NCBI GenBank assembly: GCA_000525675.1
Contig: CP002190.1
Location: 1,922,001 to 1,986,000 of the forward strand
Source of the DNA: Bdellovibrio bacteriovorus W
Lineage (GTDB): Bacteria > Bdellovibrionota > Bdellovibrionia > Bdellovibrionales > Bdellovibrionaceae
Reading direction: 5' to 3'
DNA length: 64,000 nt
A program made the translations under genes and the position numbers. Below, one piece after another: positions 26,874-35,283 of the stretch. The first letter of the stretch is position 1, and every line of letters begins with the position of its first letter. The notes below the pieces were generated by a model. The model was not told the DNA's origin, did not search any database, and worked only from the letters and a program-made list of their open reading frames with translations.

Positions 26874-28382
26874 ATGAAGAAACACCTCGTTCGCGTTTAT
26901 CCTTCGAAAGAACACTTAGACCGCAAAGACCAGTTGGCGTGGAAAATTGCAGAAATCGCTTCTGACAATGCTCCTATCAAAGCTGACGTAACTGATATGG
27001 TTATCAACCGCATCATCGACAATGCCTCTGTAGCAATCGCTGCGGCAAACCGCCGTCCAGTGGCTTCTGCTAGATCAATGGCTTTGGCGCATCCGCGCAC
27101 AGGTGGCGCGACTGTTTTCGGTATGCCTAACGATCAAAAATTTGATTGTGAATGGGCGACTTGGGCCAACGGAACAGCTGTTCGTGAACTTGACTATCAC
27201 GACACATTCCTTGCTGCTGACTACTCTCACCCTGCTGACAATATTCCAGCGCTTATCGCCGTTGCTCAACAAATGGGCAAAAATGGTAAAGACCTTCTTC
27301 GCGGTATCGTAACTGCTTACGAAGTTCACGTTGATCTAGTGAAAGCAATTTGCCTTCATGAGCATAAAAAAGATCATATCGCTCACTTAGGCCCTGCTGC
27401 GGCTGCGGGTATCGGTACAATGTTAAATCTTCCAACCGAAACAATTTACCAAGCGGTTCAACAAGCGGTTCACGTTTGCTTTACAACTCGCCAATCCCGT
27501 AAAGGTGAGATCTCTTCTTGGAAAGCATACGCCCCAGCACACGCTACTAAACTAGCAATCGAAGCTGTTGACCGTGTTATGCGTGGCGAAGGTGCTCCAT
27601 CTCCGATTTACGAAGGTGAAGACTCTGTTATCGCATGGATGCTTTCAGGCAAAAATGCACAATACGAAGTTCCACTTCCAGAAGTTGGCGAAGAAAAACG
27701 CGCTATCCTTGAGACTTACACAAAAGAACACTCTGCTGAGTACCAATCTCAAGCATTGATCGACTTAGCTCGTAAGATGAAGCCAATGGTTAAGAATTTT
27801 GACGATATCGAAAAAATCGTTATCCACACTTCTCACCATACTCACTACGTTATCGGTACTGGCGCTAACGATCCGCAAAAAATGGATCCAAAAGCTTCTC
27901 GCGAAACTCTTGATCACTCGATCATGTACATTTTCGCAGTGGCTCTTCAAGATGGCTCTTGGCACCACGTTGACTCGTACACTCCAGAGCGTGCAAATCG
28001 CCCTGACACTGTGGCTCTTTGGAACAAAGTTTCCACTGTTGAAGATCCACAATGGACAGAGTGGTACCACGACAGAGATCCAAACAAAAAACGTTTCGGT
28101 GGCCGCGTAGAAATCATCATGAAAGATGGCTCTAAGATTGTTGATGAACTTGGTGTTGCTGACGCTCACCCTGCTGGAGCACGTCCATTCAAACGCGCTG
28201 ACTACGTTCGCAAGTTTGATATCATCACTGAAGGTCTTATCTCTAAAGAAGAGCGCAACCGCTTCATCGATCTTGTTGGAAGACTTGAAACTTTGACGGC
28301 TGAAGAAGTTCAACAACTGAACGTTCAGATGCCAATCGATAAGTTGATCAACAACAAGCGTGACACAAAAGGTATCTTCTAA
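26874..28382 (+). CDS. prpD: 2-methylcitrate dehydratase (MmgE/PrpD family)
   Basis: PrpD dehydrates 2-methylcitrate to 2-methyl-cis-aconitate in propionate breakdown. The 502-residue cytoplasmic protein contains [29 protein letters not shown], an [14 protein letters not shown]-like stretch, and the C-terminal [14 protein letters not shown], all typical of the family. Codon choice is strongly biased, suggesting high expression. It is followed by a terminator, then prpB in the same direction. An inverted repeat AGGCCC/GGGCCT brackets the leader just before its start and could affect its translation. Confidence 0.92.
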   Translation: MKKHLVRVYPSKEHLDRKDQLAWKIAEIASDNAPIKADVTDMVINRIIDNASVAIAAANRRPVASARSMALAHPRTGGATVFGMPNDQKFDCEWATWANGTAVRELDYHDTFLAADYSHPADNIPALIAVAQQMGKNGKDLLRGIVTAYEVHVDLVKAICLHEHKKDHIAHLGPAAAAGIGTMLNLPTETIYQAVQQAVHVCFTTRQSRKGEISSWKAYAPAHATKLAIEAVDRVMRGEGAPSPIYEGEDSVIAWMLSGKNAQYEVPLPEVGEEKRAILETYTKEHSAEYQSQALIDLARKMKPMVKNFDDIEKIVIHTSHHTHYVIGTGANDPQKMDPKASRETLDHSIMYIFAVALQDGSWHHVDSYTPERANRPDTVALWNKVSTVEDPQWTEWYHDRDPNKKRFGGRVEIIMKDGSKIVDELGVADAHPAGARPFKRADYVRKFDIITEGLISKEERNRFIDLVGRLETLTAEEVQQLNVQMPIDKLINNKRDTKGIF

Positions 28383-28411
28383 GATCTTTTTGCAATAGCT
28401 TAAAAGCATCT

Positions 28412-28448
28412 AAAGGCTCTTCTCATTTTCCGGGAAGAGCCTTTTTAG
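28412..28448 (+). terminator. Intrinsic terminator after prpD
   Basis: AAAGGCTCTTC pairs with GAAGAGCCTTT around an 11-base loop, followed by a T-run. It means prpB probably also has its own promoter in 28450-28616. Confidence 0.85.
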
Positions 28449-28616
28449 TTTTAAGATGGAGCAATTTTTAAAAGCTAATTTAATTTTTTTGTTTTATAAT
28501 GCAGAAACTATGATCTCTTTCAAAAAATGTCGCCAAAATGACTTTTTCCTGAAAGACTTAGTTTTTATTTTTGCTTTAAACGTAAACTGACTTACTGAAA
28601 AAACACTGGAGGAATC

Positions 28617-29519
28617 ATGTTGTTTCCAGAAATCACACCCGCTCAAAAACGTAAAAACTTCAGAGAAGCTCTAGCCTCTGGAAAGCTTCTACAAATGCCA
28701 GGAGCATGGTCTCCGTTAGCAGCTATGGCCATCCAGCGCGAAGGCTTCGGCGGTGTTTACATTTCAGGCTCAGTTCTTTCAAATGAATTGGGTTACCCAG
28801 ACATCGGACTTACGACATTAACAGAAGTGGCTCAACGTGGTCGCCAAATTGCTCGGGCAACCAGCCTTCCAACTATCATCGACATCGACACAGGCTTCGG
28901 CGAGCCAATGAGTGCGACTCGCACAGTGCAAGAGATGATCGAAATGGGCCTTGCTGGTGCGCACATTGAAGACCAGATCAATCCAAAACGTTGCGGTCAC
29001 TTAGATGGCAAAGCCCTAGTAAGTCGCGAAGATGCTACTCGCAAAGTCGCAGCAGCAGCTCGCGGTAAGAAGCTAGATGAGAACTTCCTTTTGATCGCTA
29101 GAACAGATGCTCGCGCGGTAGAGGGGCTTGATAAAGCCATCGACAGAGCAAAAGCTTATATCGATGCTGGTGCTGATTGTATTTTTACAGAAGCTCTAGA
29201 AGACGAAAAAGAATTCGAAACTTTCCGTAAGGCTGTTTCAGTTCCGTTGCTTGCTAACATGACTGAGTTTGGGAAAGGCCGTCTCTTCACTTATGAAGAG
29301 CTTTCTAATCTTGGGTACAATATCGTGATTTACCCAGTGACGACGTTCCGCTTAGCAATGGGCGCAACGATTAAAGGCCTTCAAGAAATCAAAAAGACTG
29401 GCACTCAAGAAGGTGTACTGGACATCATGCAAACGCGTAAAGATCTATATGCCTTAACTCGTTATGATGAATACAACAGCTTTGACTCAAGTATTTTCAA
29501 TTTCCAAGTTAAAGGTTAA
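28617..29519 (+). CDS. prpB: 2-methylisocitrate lyase
   Basis: PrpB splits 2-methylisocitrate into pyruvate and succinate, the last step of the methylcitrate cycle. The 300-residue TIM-barrel protein has the isocitrate-lyase superfamily signature KRCGH at 124-128 with catalytic Cys126. Metal-binding acids lie in IDIDTGFGEP and HIEDQ. The ATG has GGAGG seven bases upstream. It partners prpD upstream and the citrate/methylcitrate synthase 2.6 kb downstream. Confidence 0.96.
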   Translation: MLFPEITPAQKRKNFREALASGKLLQMPGAWSPLAAMAIQREGFGGVYISGSVLSNELGYPDIGLTTLTEVAQRGRQIARATSLPTIIDIDTGFGEPMSATRTVQEMIEMGLAGAHIEDQINPKRCGHLDGKALVSREDATRKVAAAARGKKLDENFLLIARTDARAVEGLDKAIDRAKAYIDAGADCIFTEALEDEKEFETFRKAVSVPLLANMTEFGKGRLFTYEELSNLGYNIVIYPVTTFRLAMGATIKGLQEIKKTGTQEGVLDIMQTRKDLYALTRYDEYNSFDSSIFNFQVKG

Positions 29520-29548
29520 ATAACGAACTCTTCATTAAACTTTACACA

Positions 29549-29660
29549 GACGATGGTGCAAATTATAAGTTTGCACCATCGTCACTTCACTTAAGCATCA
29601 AGCTCCTTTTTAAATTCTTGGACACGGTGTACGCTAAACACCATCGTCCCAATTATTTTT
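29549..29660 (+). promoter_or_regulatory. Possible attenuator leader / terminator before LOG-family gene
   Basis: Four segments can pair in two ways. Segment 1 (GACGATGGTGCAA, 29549-29561) pairs perfectly over 13 bp with segment 2 (29571-29583). Segment 3 (GGACACGGTGT, 29620-29630) pairs with segment 4 (ACACCATCGTCC, 29638-29649), followed by AATTATTTTTTTATTT, which makes a terminator. Segment 4 repeats CACCATCGTC of segment 2, so segment 1 could pair with 4 instead and block termination. It may be an attenuator, or simply the prpB terminator. Confidence 0.45.
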
Positions 29661-29682
29661 TTATTTACGATAAGGTCATTTA

Positions 29683-30264
29683 ATGAAAAGTATCTGCGTT
29701 TACTGCGGTTCAAGCCCTGGAAATAATCCTCTTTATCTCGAGATTGCAAAAGCTTTGGGAACTCGCCTGGCCCTTGAGGGAATCACTGTCGTTTATGGCG
29801 GTGCTAGCGTTGGACTTATGGGCGCCGTCGCAGATGCCTGCTTAGATGCTGGCGGTAAAGTCATTGGCGTTTTACCCGAAGTCTTGATGAAGCGCGAGCT
29901 CCAACACAAGTCACTTACTGAAATGTACATCGTAGATTCCATGCATACACGTAAAGCAAAAATGGCGGAACTCTCCGATGCATTTATTGCTCTGCCTGGT
30001 GGCTTTGGAACTTTTGAAGAGCTTTGCGAAGTCGCTACTTGGTCACAAATTGGTCTGCACAAAAAACCAATCGGCGCCCTGAATGTGAACGGTTATTACG
30101 ACCCTTTGGAAAAATTGATTCTCACTGGGATTAAAGAAGGCTTTATGAGCGAAAACTATAAAGACCTCATTGTGTTTAAAAACTCGGTTGATGAACTCTT
30201 AACGGCTTTAAAAAACTATGTGCCACTACCGGCACCGAAGTGGGCCACAGCCGAAGAAGTATAA
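29683..30264 (+). CDS. LOG-family nucleotide hydrolase (TIGR00730)
   Basis: A 193-residue Rossmann-type protein of the LOG family, which cleaves the N-glycosidic bond of nucleoside 5'-monophosphates; plant and some bacterial members make free cytokinins. The family motif PGGFGTFEE is at 105-113, with R90-K91 in MHTRKAKM and the nucleotide loop YGGASVGLMG at 38-47. The in vivo substrate in this bacterium is unknown. The gene lies behind a leader that could terminate transcription (29549-29660) and ends at a strong shared terminator. Confidence 0.92.
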   Translation: MKSICVYCGSSPGNNPLYLEIAKALGTRLALEGITVVYGGASVGLMGAVADACLDAGGKVIGVLPEVLMKRELQHKSLTEMYIVDSMHTRKAKMAELSDAFIALPGGFGTFEELCEVATWSQIGLHKKPIGALNVNGYYDPLEKLILTGIKEGFMSENYKDLIVFKNSVDELLTALKNYVPLPAPKWATAEEV

Positions 30265-30283
30265 TTTTCAAAACTGTCTTTCA

Positions 30284-30324
30284 AATAAAAAAAGCGAGAT
30301 GAATGTTCTTCATCTCGCTTTTGC
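30284..30324. terminator. Bidirectional intrinsic terminator
   Basis: AAAAGCGAGATGAA pairs with TTCATCTCGCTTTT around a five-base loop; A- and T-runs flank it. It separates the convergent LOG and SMR genes. Confidence 0.93.
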
Positions 30325-30341
30325 TTTAGAGCTTAAAAACT

Positions 30342-30671
30342 TTAGCTGGCTGAAAACTTAAGTCCAATGATGGACGTCAGTAATAAGAGTAAAAAGAAAA
30401 TCCTCATAGGCGTTACAGCCTCTTTAAAAAGAAAGATTCCCAAGATTGCGGCGCCTAAGGCCCCAATCCCTACCCACACTCCGTAGGCAGTTCCGATAGG
30501 CAGAACAGTTGCGGCCCTTGCTAATAAAATCATACTTGCCGCTAAGGAAACTAAAGTAAACACACTTGGCCAAAGCTTCGTAAAGCCCTCTGTGTACTTA
30601 AGACCGATGGCCCAACCGACTTCTAAAAGTCCCGCCACCAAAAGAATCAACCATGCACCCGTTGCCGACAT
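30342..30671 (-). CDS. gdx: SMR-family guanidinium exporter (Gdx/SugE type)
   Basis: A four-helix small multidrug resistance protein of 109 residues. The essential membrane glutamate is E17 in AGLLEVGWAIGLKYTEGF, the sequence style of SugE/Gdx rather than EmrE. The segment LPIGTAYGVWVGIGALGAAI is also Gdx-like. The start is ATG 30671 with AAAGGAG upstream. A guanidine-III riboswitch directly upstream indicates that it exports guanidinium ion in exchange for protons. It acts as a dual-topology dimer in the inner membrane. Confidence 0.94.
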   Translation of the reverse strand: MSATGAWLILLVAGLLEVGWAIGLKYTEGFTKLWPSVFTLVSLAASMILLARAATVLPIGTAYGVWVGIGALGAAILGIFLFKEAVTPMRIFFLLLLLTSIIGLKFSAS

Positions 30672-30699
30672 AACCACTCCTTTTTTATTGGTTAAAAAA

Positions 30700-30740
30700 G
30701 CGTCGTCTTGTCTTCACCGGGTACGTCGCACATCGTCCGG
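30700..30740 (-). promoter_or_regulatory. Guanidine-III (ykkC-III) riboswitch
   Basis: The minus strand reads CCGGACGATGTGCGACG, then TACCCGGTGAAGACAAGACGACGC, nearly identical to the consensus of the guanidine-III class (CCGGACGAGGUGCGCCGUACCCGG followed by AGGACAAGACGGCGC). CCGG pairs with CCGG, and the GGCGC-type end forms the pseudoknot around guanidinium. It lies about 30 bases upstream of the start codon, followed by TTTTTT and the ribosome site. Ligand binding probably exposes the ribosome site or blocks termination and so turns on the exporter. Confidence 0.9.
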
Positions 30741-30767
30741 ACACTCAGAATTTGAGTGCTGATTTAT

Positions 30768-30803
30768 ACTTATTCTACCACGGTTTTTTATTGTCAATAA
30801 ACT
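30768..30803 (-). promoter_or_regulatory. Candidate promoter for riboswitch-exporter unit
   Basis: On the minus strand a perfect TTGACA is followed after 17 bases by AATAAG; a TATAAAT lies six bases further. The -35 box is convincing, the -10 box weak. Transcription from here would start just before the riboswitch. Confidence 0.4.
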
Positions 30804-30847
30804 TTGAAACCTTGACCAATTTTGATAGCCCCATTAGGTTCTGCCCT

Positions 30848-31867
30848 ATGACAAAGTTAAAAGTTTTTCTCTCTGACAGCCTGAATCCTTATTTGAACCT
30901 CGCCACAGAAGAGTGGATTTTTCATAATTTGGACCCGTCTCAGCAAGTCCTCTTTCTGTGGAGAAACGAAGAAACCGTTGTCATCGGCAGAAACCAAAAC
31001 CCGTGGTCGGAGTGTAACCTCGCACAGATGAAGGCAGACAAGGTTCACCTTGCACGTCGAACCACTGGCGGCGGCGCGGTCTTTCACGACCTCGGCAATA
31101 CAAACTTTACTTTCTTATCTCCGAAAGACGCCTATAAAAGAGAAAACAACGTCAGCATTATTTTAAATGCCCTGAAAACATTTGGTATCCAAGGGGAAGC
31201 CTCTGGCCGAAATGACTTGCTCGTGCCTTTTGAAGATGGCCCTCGTAAATTTTCTGGCAGCGCCTATAGAGAAAAAAAGGACCGCGCCTTTCATCATGGC
31301 ACTCTCCTGTTCCATGCAGACCTTATGCGCTTAGGGAACTACCTAACTCCGAACCCTAAAAAACTTCAATCCAAGGGCAAGGAATCCGTCCGCGCACGCG
31401 TGACAAACCTCAATGCTATTCATCCTGAAATCAACCACGACAAAATAGTTCCTGCGATGATTCAGGCTTTTGAAGAGTTCTATGGTGGAAAAGCAGAAAT
31501 TGAAGAACTGAGCCTAGAGAGCTTACCTAAAATTCCAAGCCTTAAAGAGCAATTTGATCTTTTAAGTTCTTGGGACTGGCTCTACGGTTCAACTTTAGAA
31601 TTCACGCACAAGATGGATGACTACCTGACTCTTGGCTTCTTTGACTTTCACTTTCAAGTAGATGACGCCAAAATTGTAGATCTTAAAATCTATACAGATT
31701 GCCTCTATCCACAGGTCACCGAAGAAATTACTGAGCATCTAAAAGGCAAAAGCTACGAGAGCTTGACCATTCAAAAGGCCTTTGCAGAGCTTAAAAACAA
31801 GTACTCGGATTTAGAGGCTGGCCTTGCTGAGTTGGAAACTTGGCTGATTAAGAATATTGAAATCTAA
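30848..31867 (+). CDS. lplA: Lipoate-protein ligase A
   Basis: LplA attaches lipoate to the lipoyl domains of 2-oxoacid dehydrogenases and the glycine cleavage H protein. The start is ATG 30848 (MTKLKVFLSDSLNPYLNLATEEW). The catalytic core contains RRTTGGGAVFHD at 70-81 and KFSGSAYR with the family lysine near 136. The C-terminal accessory domain is present, so at 339 residues the protein is full length. The gene lies between the guanidine exporter and the citrate/methylcitrate synthase and may support central carbon metabolism. Confidence 0.94.
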   Translation: MTKLKVFLSDSLNPYLNLATEEWIFHNLDPSQQVLFLWRNEETVVIGRNQNPWSECNLAQMKADKVHLARRTTGGGAVFHDLGNTNFTFLSPKDAYKRENNVSIILNALKTFGIQGEASGRNDLLVPFEDGPRKFSGSAYREKKDRAFHHGTLLFHADLMRLGNYLTPNPKKLQSKGKESVRARVTNLNAIHPEINHDKIVPAMIQAFEEFYGGKAEIEELSLESLPKIPSLKEQFDLLSSWDWLYGSTLEFTHKMDDYLTLGFFDFHFQVDDAKIVDLKIYTDCLYPQVTEEITEHLKGKSYESLTIQKAFAELKNKYSDLEAGLAELETWLIKNIEI

Positions 31868-31930
31868 ATACCTATCCTTCCTAAGAGTCTTAAACACTGG
31901 GGGGACGCGGCGCCCCTATTGGATTCACAT

Positions 31931-31963
31931 AAAAGGCGGCTTTCACAAAAGTTGCCTTTTTCT
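31931..31963 (+). terminator. Intrinsic terminator after lplA
   Basis: AAAAGGC and GCCTTTTT form the base of a stem continued by CTTT and AAAG, with a T-run. A second GC-rich inverted repeat (GGGG...CCCC) lies just upstream near 31903-31917. Confidence 0.7.
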
Positions 31964-32130
31964 ATTCTTAGAGAGCCTATTCTTCATTTACGCAGCGCAA
32001 ATCATAAATACCCTTCTTTTCCGACGTTGACCGAGGGCTTTCTGCGAAGTTAGGTTAAGGCGTTCATTGAATAATAAACTTATGCACCGCAGCCTTATTG
32101 TAGGGCCGGCGCACCCGCTACGGAGGAAAA

Positions 32131-33297
32131 ATGGCTGAGTATATCAATCCGGATTATGTTCCAGAACCAGATAAGATGAACGTAAAAAAAGGTCTTGAAG
32201 GCGTGGTTATGGATACTTCTTCAGTATCTAAAGTAAACCCACACACAAACTCTTTGATCTATCGTGGTTACCCAGTTCAAGATTTAGCTGAGAACTGCTC
32301 ATTCGAAGAAGTTGCATACCTAATGTACAACAGTGAGCTTCCAAACGCAGCTCAACTTGCTGACTTCACAAAAAAAGAGCGCAGCAATCGCGAGATCTCT
32401 ACAACTCTTTTGAACGTGATCAAAGCTCTTCCACAAAAATGCCACCCAATGGATTCTATCCGTACAGGTGTTTCATTCTTAGGTGCTGAAGATGCGCGTA
32501 TTTGGGATGCGTCTCCTGAAACAAACATGGATAAAGCTATCCAATTGTTAGCAAAAATTCCAACAATGGTTGCTGCTGACTACCGCTTCAAAAAAGGTTT
32601 GGATTTCATTCCACCTAAAGCAGATCTTTCATTCTCTGAGAACTTCTTCCACATGTGTTTTGGAAAAGTTCCTCAAGCTGAAGTTGTAAAGGCGTTTGAC
32701 GTTTCTTTGATCCTCTACGCTGAGCACAGCTTCAACGCTTCTACTTTTACAGCTCGTGTTGTGACTTCAACAACTTCTGATATCTATTCAGCGACTGTTG
32801 CAGGTATTGGCGCTCTTAAAGGGCCTCTTCACGGTGGTGCGAACGAAATGGTTATGCACATGATGAAAGAGATCGCTGACCCAGCTAAAGCTGAACAGTG
32901 GATGCTAGATGCTCTTGCTCAAAAGAAAAAAGTAATGGGCTTCGGTCACCGCGTTTACCGTTCTGGTGACTCTCGCGTTCCGACAATGAAGAAGTACGCA
33001 CAAGTAATGGCTGACGTTACTGGCGAACAAAAATGGATGCAAATGTACAACTCACTTGAAAAAGTAATGGTTGAGAAAAAACGCATCTACCCTAACCTAG
33101 ATTTCCCTGCAGGTCCTGCTTACTACATGATGGGTTTTGAGATTGATTTCTTTACTCCGATCTTCGTAATGGCAAGAACAACTGGTTGGTCTGCACACAT
33201 CATGGAGCAAGCGGCTGATAACAGAATCATCCGTCCTCTATCTGAGTACGTTGGCCACGATGAAAGAAAAGTACTGCCTATCTCTGAAAGAAGATAG
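32131..33297 (+). CDS. prpC: Citrate / 2-methylcitrate synthase
   Basis: A 388-residue type II citrate synthase family enzyme. Active-site regions are LHGGANE near 230-236, GFGHRVY near 270-276 and the late FTPIFVMARTTGWSAHIMEQ. Short length (under 400) and sequence style fit the dimeric citrate/2-methylcitrate synthase group. Together with prpD and prpB in the same direction nearby, it completes the methylcitrate route from propionyl-CoA. It may also be the cell's citrate synthase; the window cannot decide. The ATG has GGAGG upstream, and codon choice suggests high expression. Confidence 0.92.
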   Translation: MAEYINPDYVPEPDKMNVKKGLEGVVMDTSSVSKVNPHTNSLIYRGYPVQDLAENCSFEEVAYLMYNSELPNAAQLADFTKKERSNREISTTLLNVIKALPQKCHPMDSIRTGVSFLGAEDARIWDASPETNMDKAIQLLAKIPTMVAADYRFKKGLDFIPPKADLSFSENFFHMCFGKVPQAEVVKAFDVSLILYAEHSFNASTFTARVVTSTTSDIYSATVAGIGALKGPLHGGANEMVMHMMKEIADPAKAEQWMLDALAQKKKVMGFGHRVYRSGDSRVPTMKKYAQVMADVTGEQKWMQMYNSLEKVMVEKKRIYPNLDFPAGPAYYMMGFEIDFFTPIFVMARTTGWSAHIMEQAADNRIIRPLSEYVGHDERKVLPISERR

Positions 33298-33320
33298 GCA
33301 GTAAGCTTTCTTTAAAAAGT

Positions 33321-33353
33321 AAAAAGCCTTCGAGCAATCGAAGGCTTTTTTAT
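33321..33353. terminator. Bidirectional intrinsic terminator
   Basis: AAAAGCCTTCG pairs with CGAAGGCTTTT around a six-base loop, with A- and T-runs. It separates the synthase gene and the convergent 33381-33989 gene. Confidence 0.93.
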
Positions 33354-33380
33354 TTTTTGAATATCAAATTCCAAGAAAAA

Positions 33381-33989
33381 CTAAATTTCTAAATAACTCT
33401 GATCAAACATCAGGCGCTCTTGATTATAAAGAGATAAAGTCTCTCTAAACTTAGACCCCATCATTTTATCTTTTGAAAGATCTTTCAGCGATTTGCGAGT
33501 CATCTCTAATGAAAGAAGATAGTCACTCTTTCTGAGCATATTGTAGAAATCAAATTCTCGAAGTTTTTTAAATCCGCCGAGTTCACGTCTTGTGCGCATA
33601 ACATCCGCCATAGTTCGTAAGTGCTCGATAGCATCGCGCGAAAGCTGTTTTTCCATATAACTTAAAGAAGAACCCTGTATCCAGCGCTGCAAAGGGCCCA
33701 CCGAAGAAGCTTGTAGTATTTCAAATGTTTGCGCATCCATTCGATCTGCCCAGTTTTTCGCTGCTGACATCTTATCTTGAATAAGATTCGTAGGAATCTT
33801 GCGAAGCTTCTTTTTCGATGCTTGAACTGCTTGCGGCGACAATTCCTGCGCTGAAGCGACATTCATTGTCTGTCTCGCTTTGAGATGCATCTTGTGAAAG
33901 CCAAAATAACTCATTGCTGGAGCTAAAAAGCACACAAAATAAAAAGAAAGACCTAGTGTTCTAATATAAATCCGCATTTTATTCGTCAT
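33381..33989 (-). CDS. Exported or membrane-anchored helical protein, unknown
   Basis: A 202-residue protein with an N-terminal hydrophobic segment (LGLSFYFVCFLAPAMSYFGF), either a signal peptide or an anchor. The rest is helical, basic and charged, for example QLSRDAIEHLRTMADVMRTRRELGGF. No known domain was recognised. ATG 33977 is an alternative start. It is divergent from the PhoD-like gene. Confidence 0.55.
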   Translation of the reverse strand: MTNKMRIYIRTLGLSFYFVCFLAPAMSYFGFHKMHLKARQTMNVASAQELSPQAVQASKKKLRKIPTNLIQDKMSAAKNWADRMDAQTFEILQASSVGPLQRWIQGSSLSYMEKQLSRDAIEHLRTMADVMRTRRELGGFKKLREFDFYNMLRKSDYLLSLEMTRKSLKDLSKDKMMGSKFRETLSLYNQERLMFDQSYLEI

Positions 33990-34067
33990 ACGAAATGATA
34001 ACTACAATACTTGTGCCTTAGCTCATTTTGAGACAGACTTAATTTCTCAACAAAGAAGGAGCACCAC

Positions 34068-35153
34068 ATGAAAAAACTCTTGGCCTCTAGCCTCATCTTT
34101 GGACTGTTGCTGATCGGTTGCAGCACCCCTCCAGCAACTCAAGAAAATACTCAGACGCAATCTCTTTCTGATCGTTACGTCTCCACGATTCCCTCACGCG
34201 GAATTGACTATGGGAAAGCTTTAAACACGGTGGCTTTTGGCTCTTGCGCTCATCAAGGACAACCTCAACCAATCTGGTCAACGGTTGCTCAAAACTCTCC
34301 AGAACTCTTTTTAGCCATGGGAGATAATATTTACGCAAGCCTTCCCCATGAAAAACCCATCTCCTCTCAATATCGAATTTTAGATCAGATTGCAGAATAT
34401 AGAAAAATTCGCAGCGAAGTCCCGTTCTTAGCCACTTGGGATGATCATGATTTTGGTGAGCGTGACGGCGGAGCGGACTTTATCGGCAAACAATCTTCGC
34501 AAATTGATTTCATGAACTATTGGACTTATATGAAGAACTCTATCCCTCTGGAGCAGGCAGGGATTTATCATTCAAAAGTCATCGGACCTAAGAAGCAAGC
34601 GGTTCAAGTGATTATGCTTGATACACGCTTTCATCGCACGCCTCTTTTAGAAAAAGAAGGCAATGAAGGTAAAGCCTATGATTACCTCCCTTCAGAAGGA
34701 ACTCTTTTAGGCGAAACTCAGTGGCAATGGCTTGAAGAACAATTTAAAAGGCCCGCCGATCTCAGACTGATTGTTTCCAGTATTCAACTTATTGCCGATG
34801 ATCCCAAGTTTGAAAAATGGGGAAACTTCCCAAAAGAGCGCGAGAGATTCTTTGCTCTTTTAAAAAAATATAAAATCCGCAATGCCATCATTCTGAGTGG
34901 TGATCGTCATATCGCTAGTATCGCAAAAATGGACATCAAGGGTCTTGGTCCTCTTTATGAGGTGACAGCAAGCTCTTTAAATCGCCCTTCAAAGTACACC
35001 GATGCAGACTCTCATTATATCGGCAAAACTTATAGCCAAGAAAACTTTGGACTTGCGCACATTGATTGGAAAAAGCGCAAGGTAAAGCTTGAGGTGCGCA
35101 ATATGCAAAATGAAGTCGTGAATCAAAGCGAAGTCACTCTGCCTAAGAAGTAA
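34068..35153 (+). CDS. phoD: PhoD-like phosphoesterase lipoprotein
   Basis: PhoD family enzymes cleave phosphomono- and diesters, often with calcium and iron. Residues 1-17 are a lipoprotein signal ending LLIGC, so Cys18 is probably lipidated. Metal-binding motifs follow: FGSCAHQGQPQP, MGDNIYAS, TWDDHDFGERDGG and LSGDRHIASI. At 361 residues it is of normal size for the compact PhoD group. It opens a run of envelope hydrolase genes ending at 40849. An alkaline phosphatase or teichoic/lipid phosphodiesterase role is possible. Confidence 0.88.
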   Translation: MKKLLASSLIFGLLLIGCSTPPATQENTQTQSLSDRYVSTIPSRGIDYGKALNTVAFGSCAHQGQPQPIWSTVAQNSPELFLAMGDNIYASLPHEKPISSQYRILDQIAEYRKIRSEVPFLATWDDHDFGERDGGADFIGKQSSQIDFMNYWTYMKNSIPLEQAGIYHSKVIGPKKQAVQVIMLDTRFHRTPLLEKEGNEGKAYDYLPSEGTLLGETQWQWLEEQFKRPADLRLIVSSIQLIADDPKFEKWGNFPKERERFFALLKKYKIRNAIILSGDRHIASIAKMDIKGLGPLYEVTASSLNRPSKYTDADSHYIGKTYSQENFGLAHIDWKKRKVKLEVRNMQNEVVNQSEVTLPKK

Positions 35154-35239
35154 CTCATTGCCGCCAAGACTTTGACATTCTTGTGGCAGTAAATTCTTGC
35201 CAAGGATTAACATAGATTCTGGCTCTTTCGTTGACCCCA

Positions 35240-35273
35240 CCTCCACCTTCCTCTAAATTTTAAAGGGTGGAGG
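35240..35273 (+). promoter_or_regulatory. Hairpin covering the ribosome site of the alpha/beta hydrolase gene
   Basis: CCTCCACC (35240-35247) can pair with GGTGGAGG (35266-35273) around an 18-base loop. The right arm is the GGAGG ribosome site for the ATG at 35284. The hairpin could hide it, or, with the following ATTTTT, act as a terminator. Confidence 0.45.
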
Positions 35274-35283
35274 AATTTTTAGA

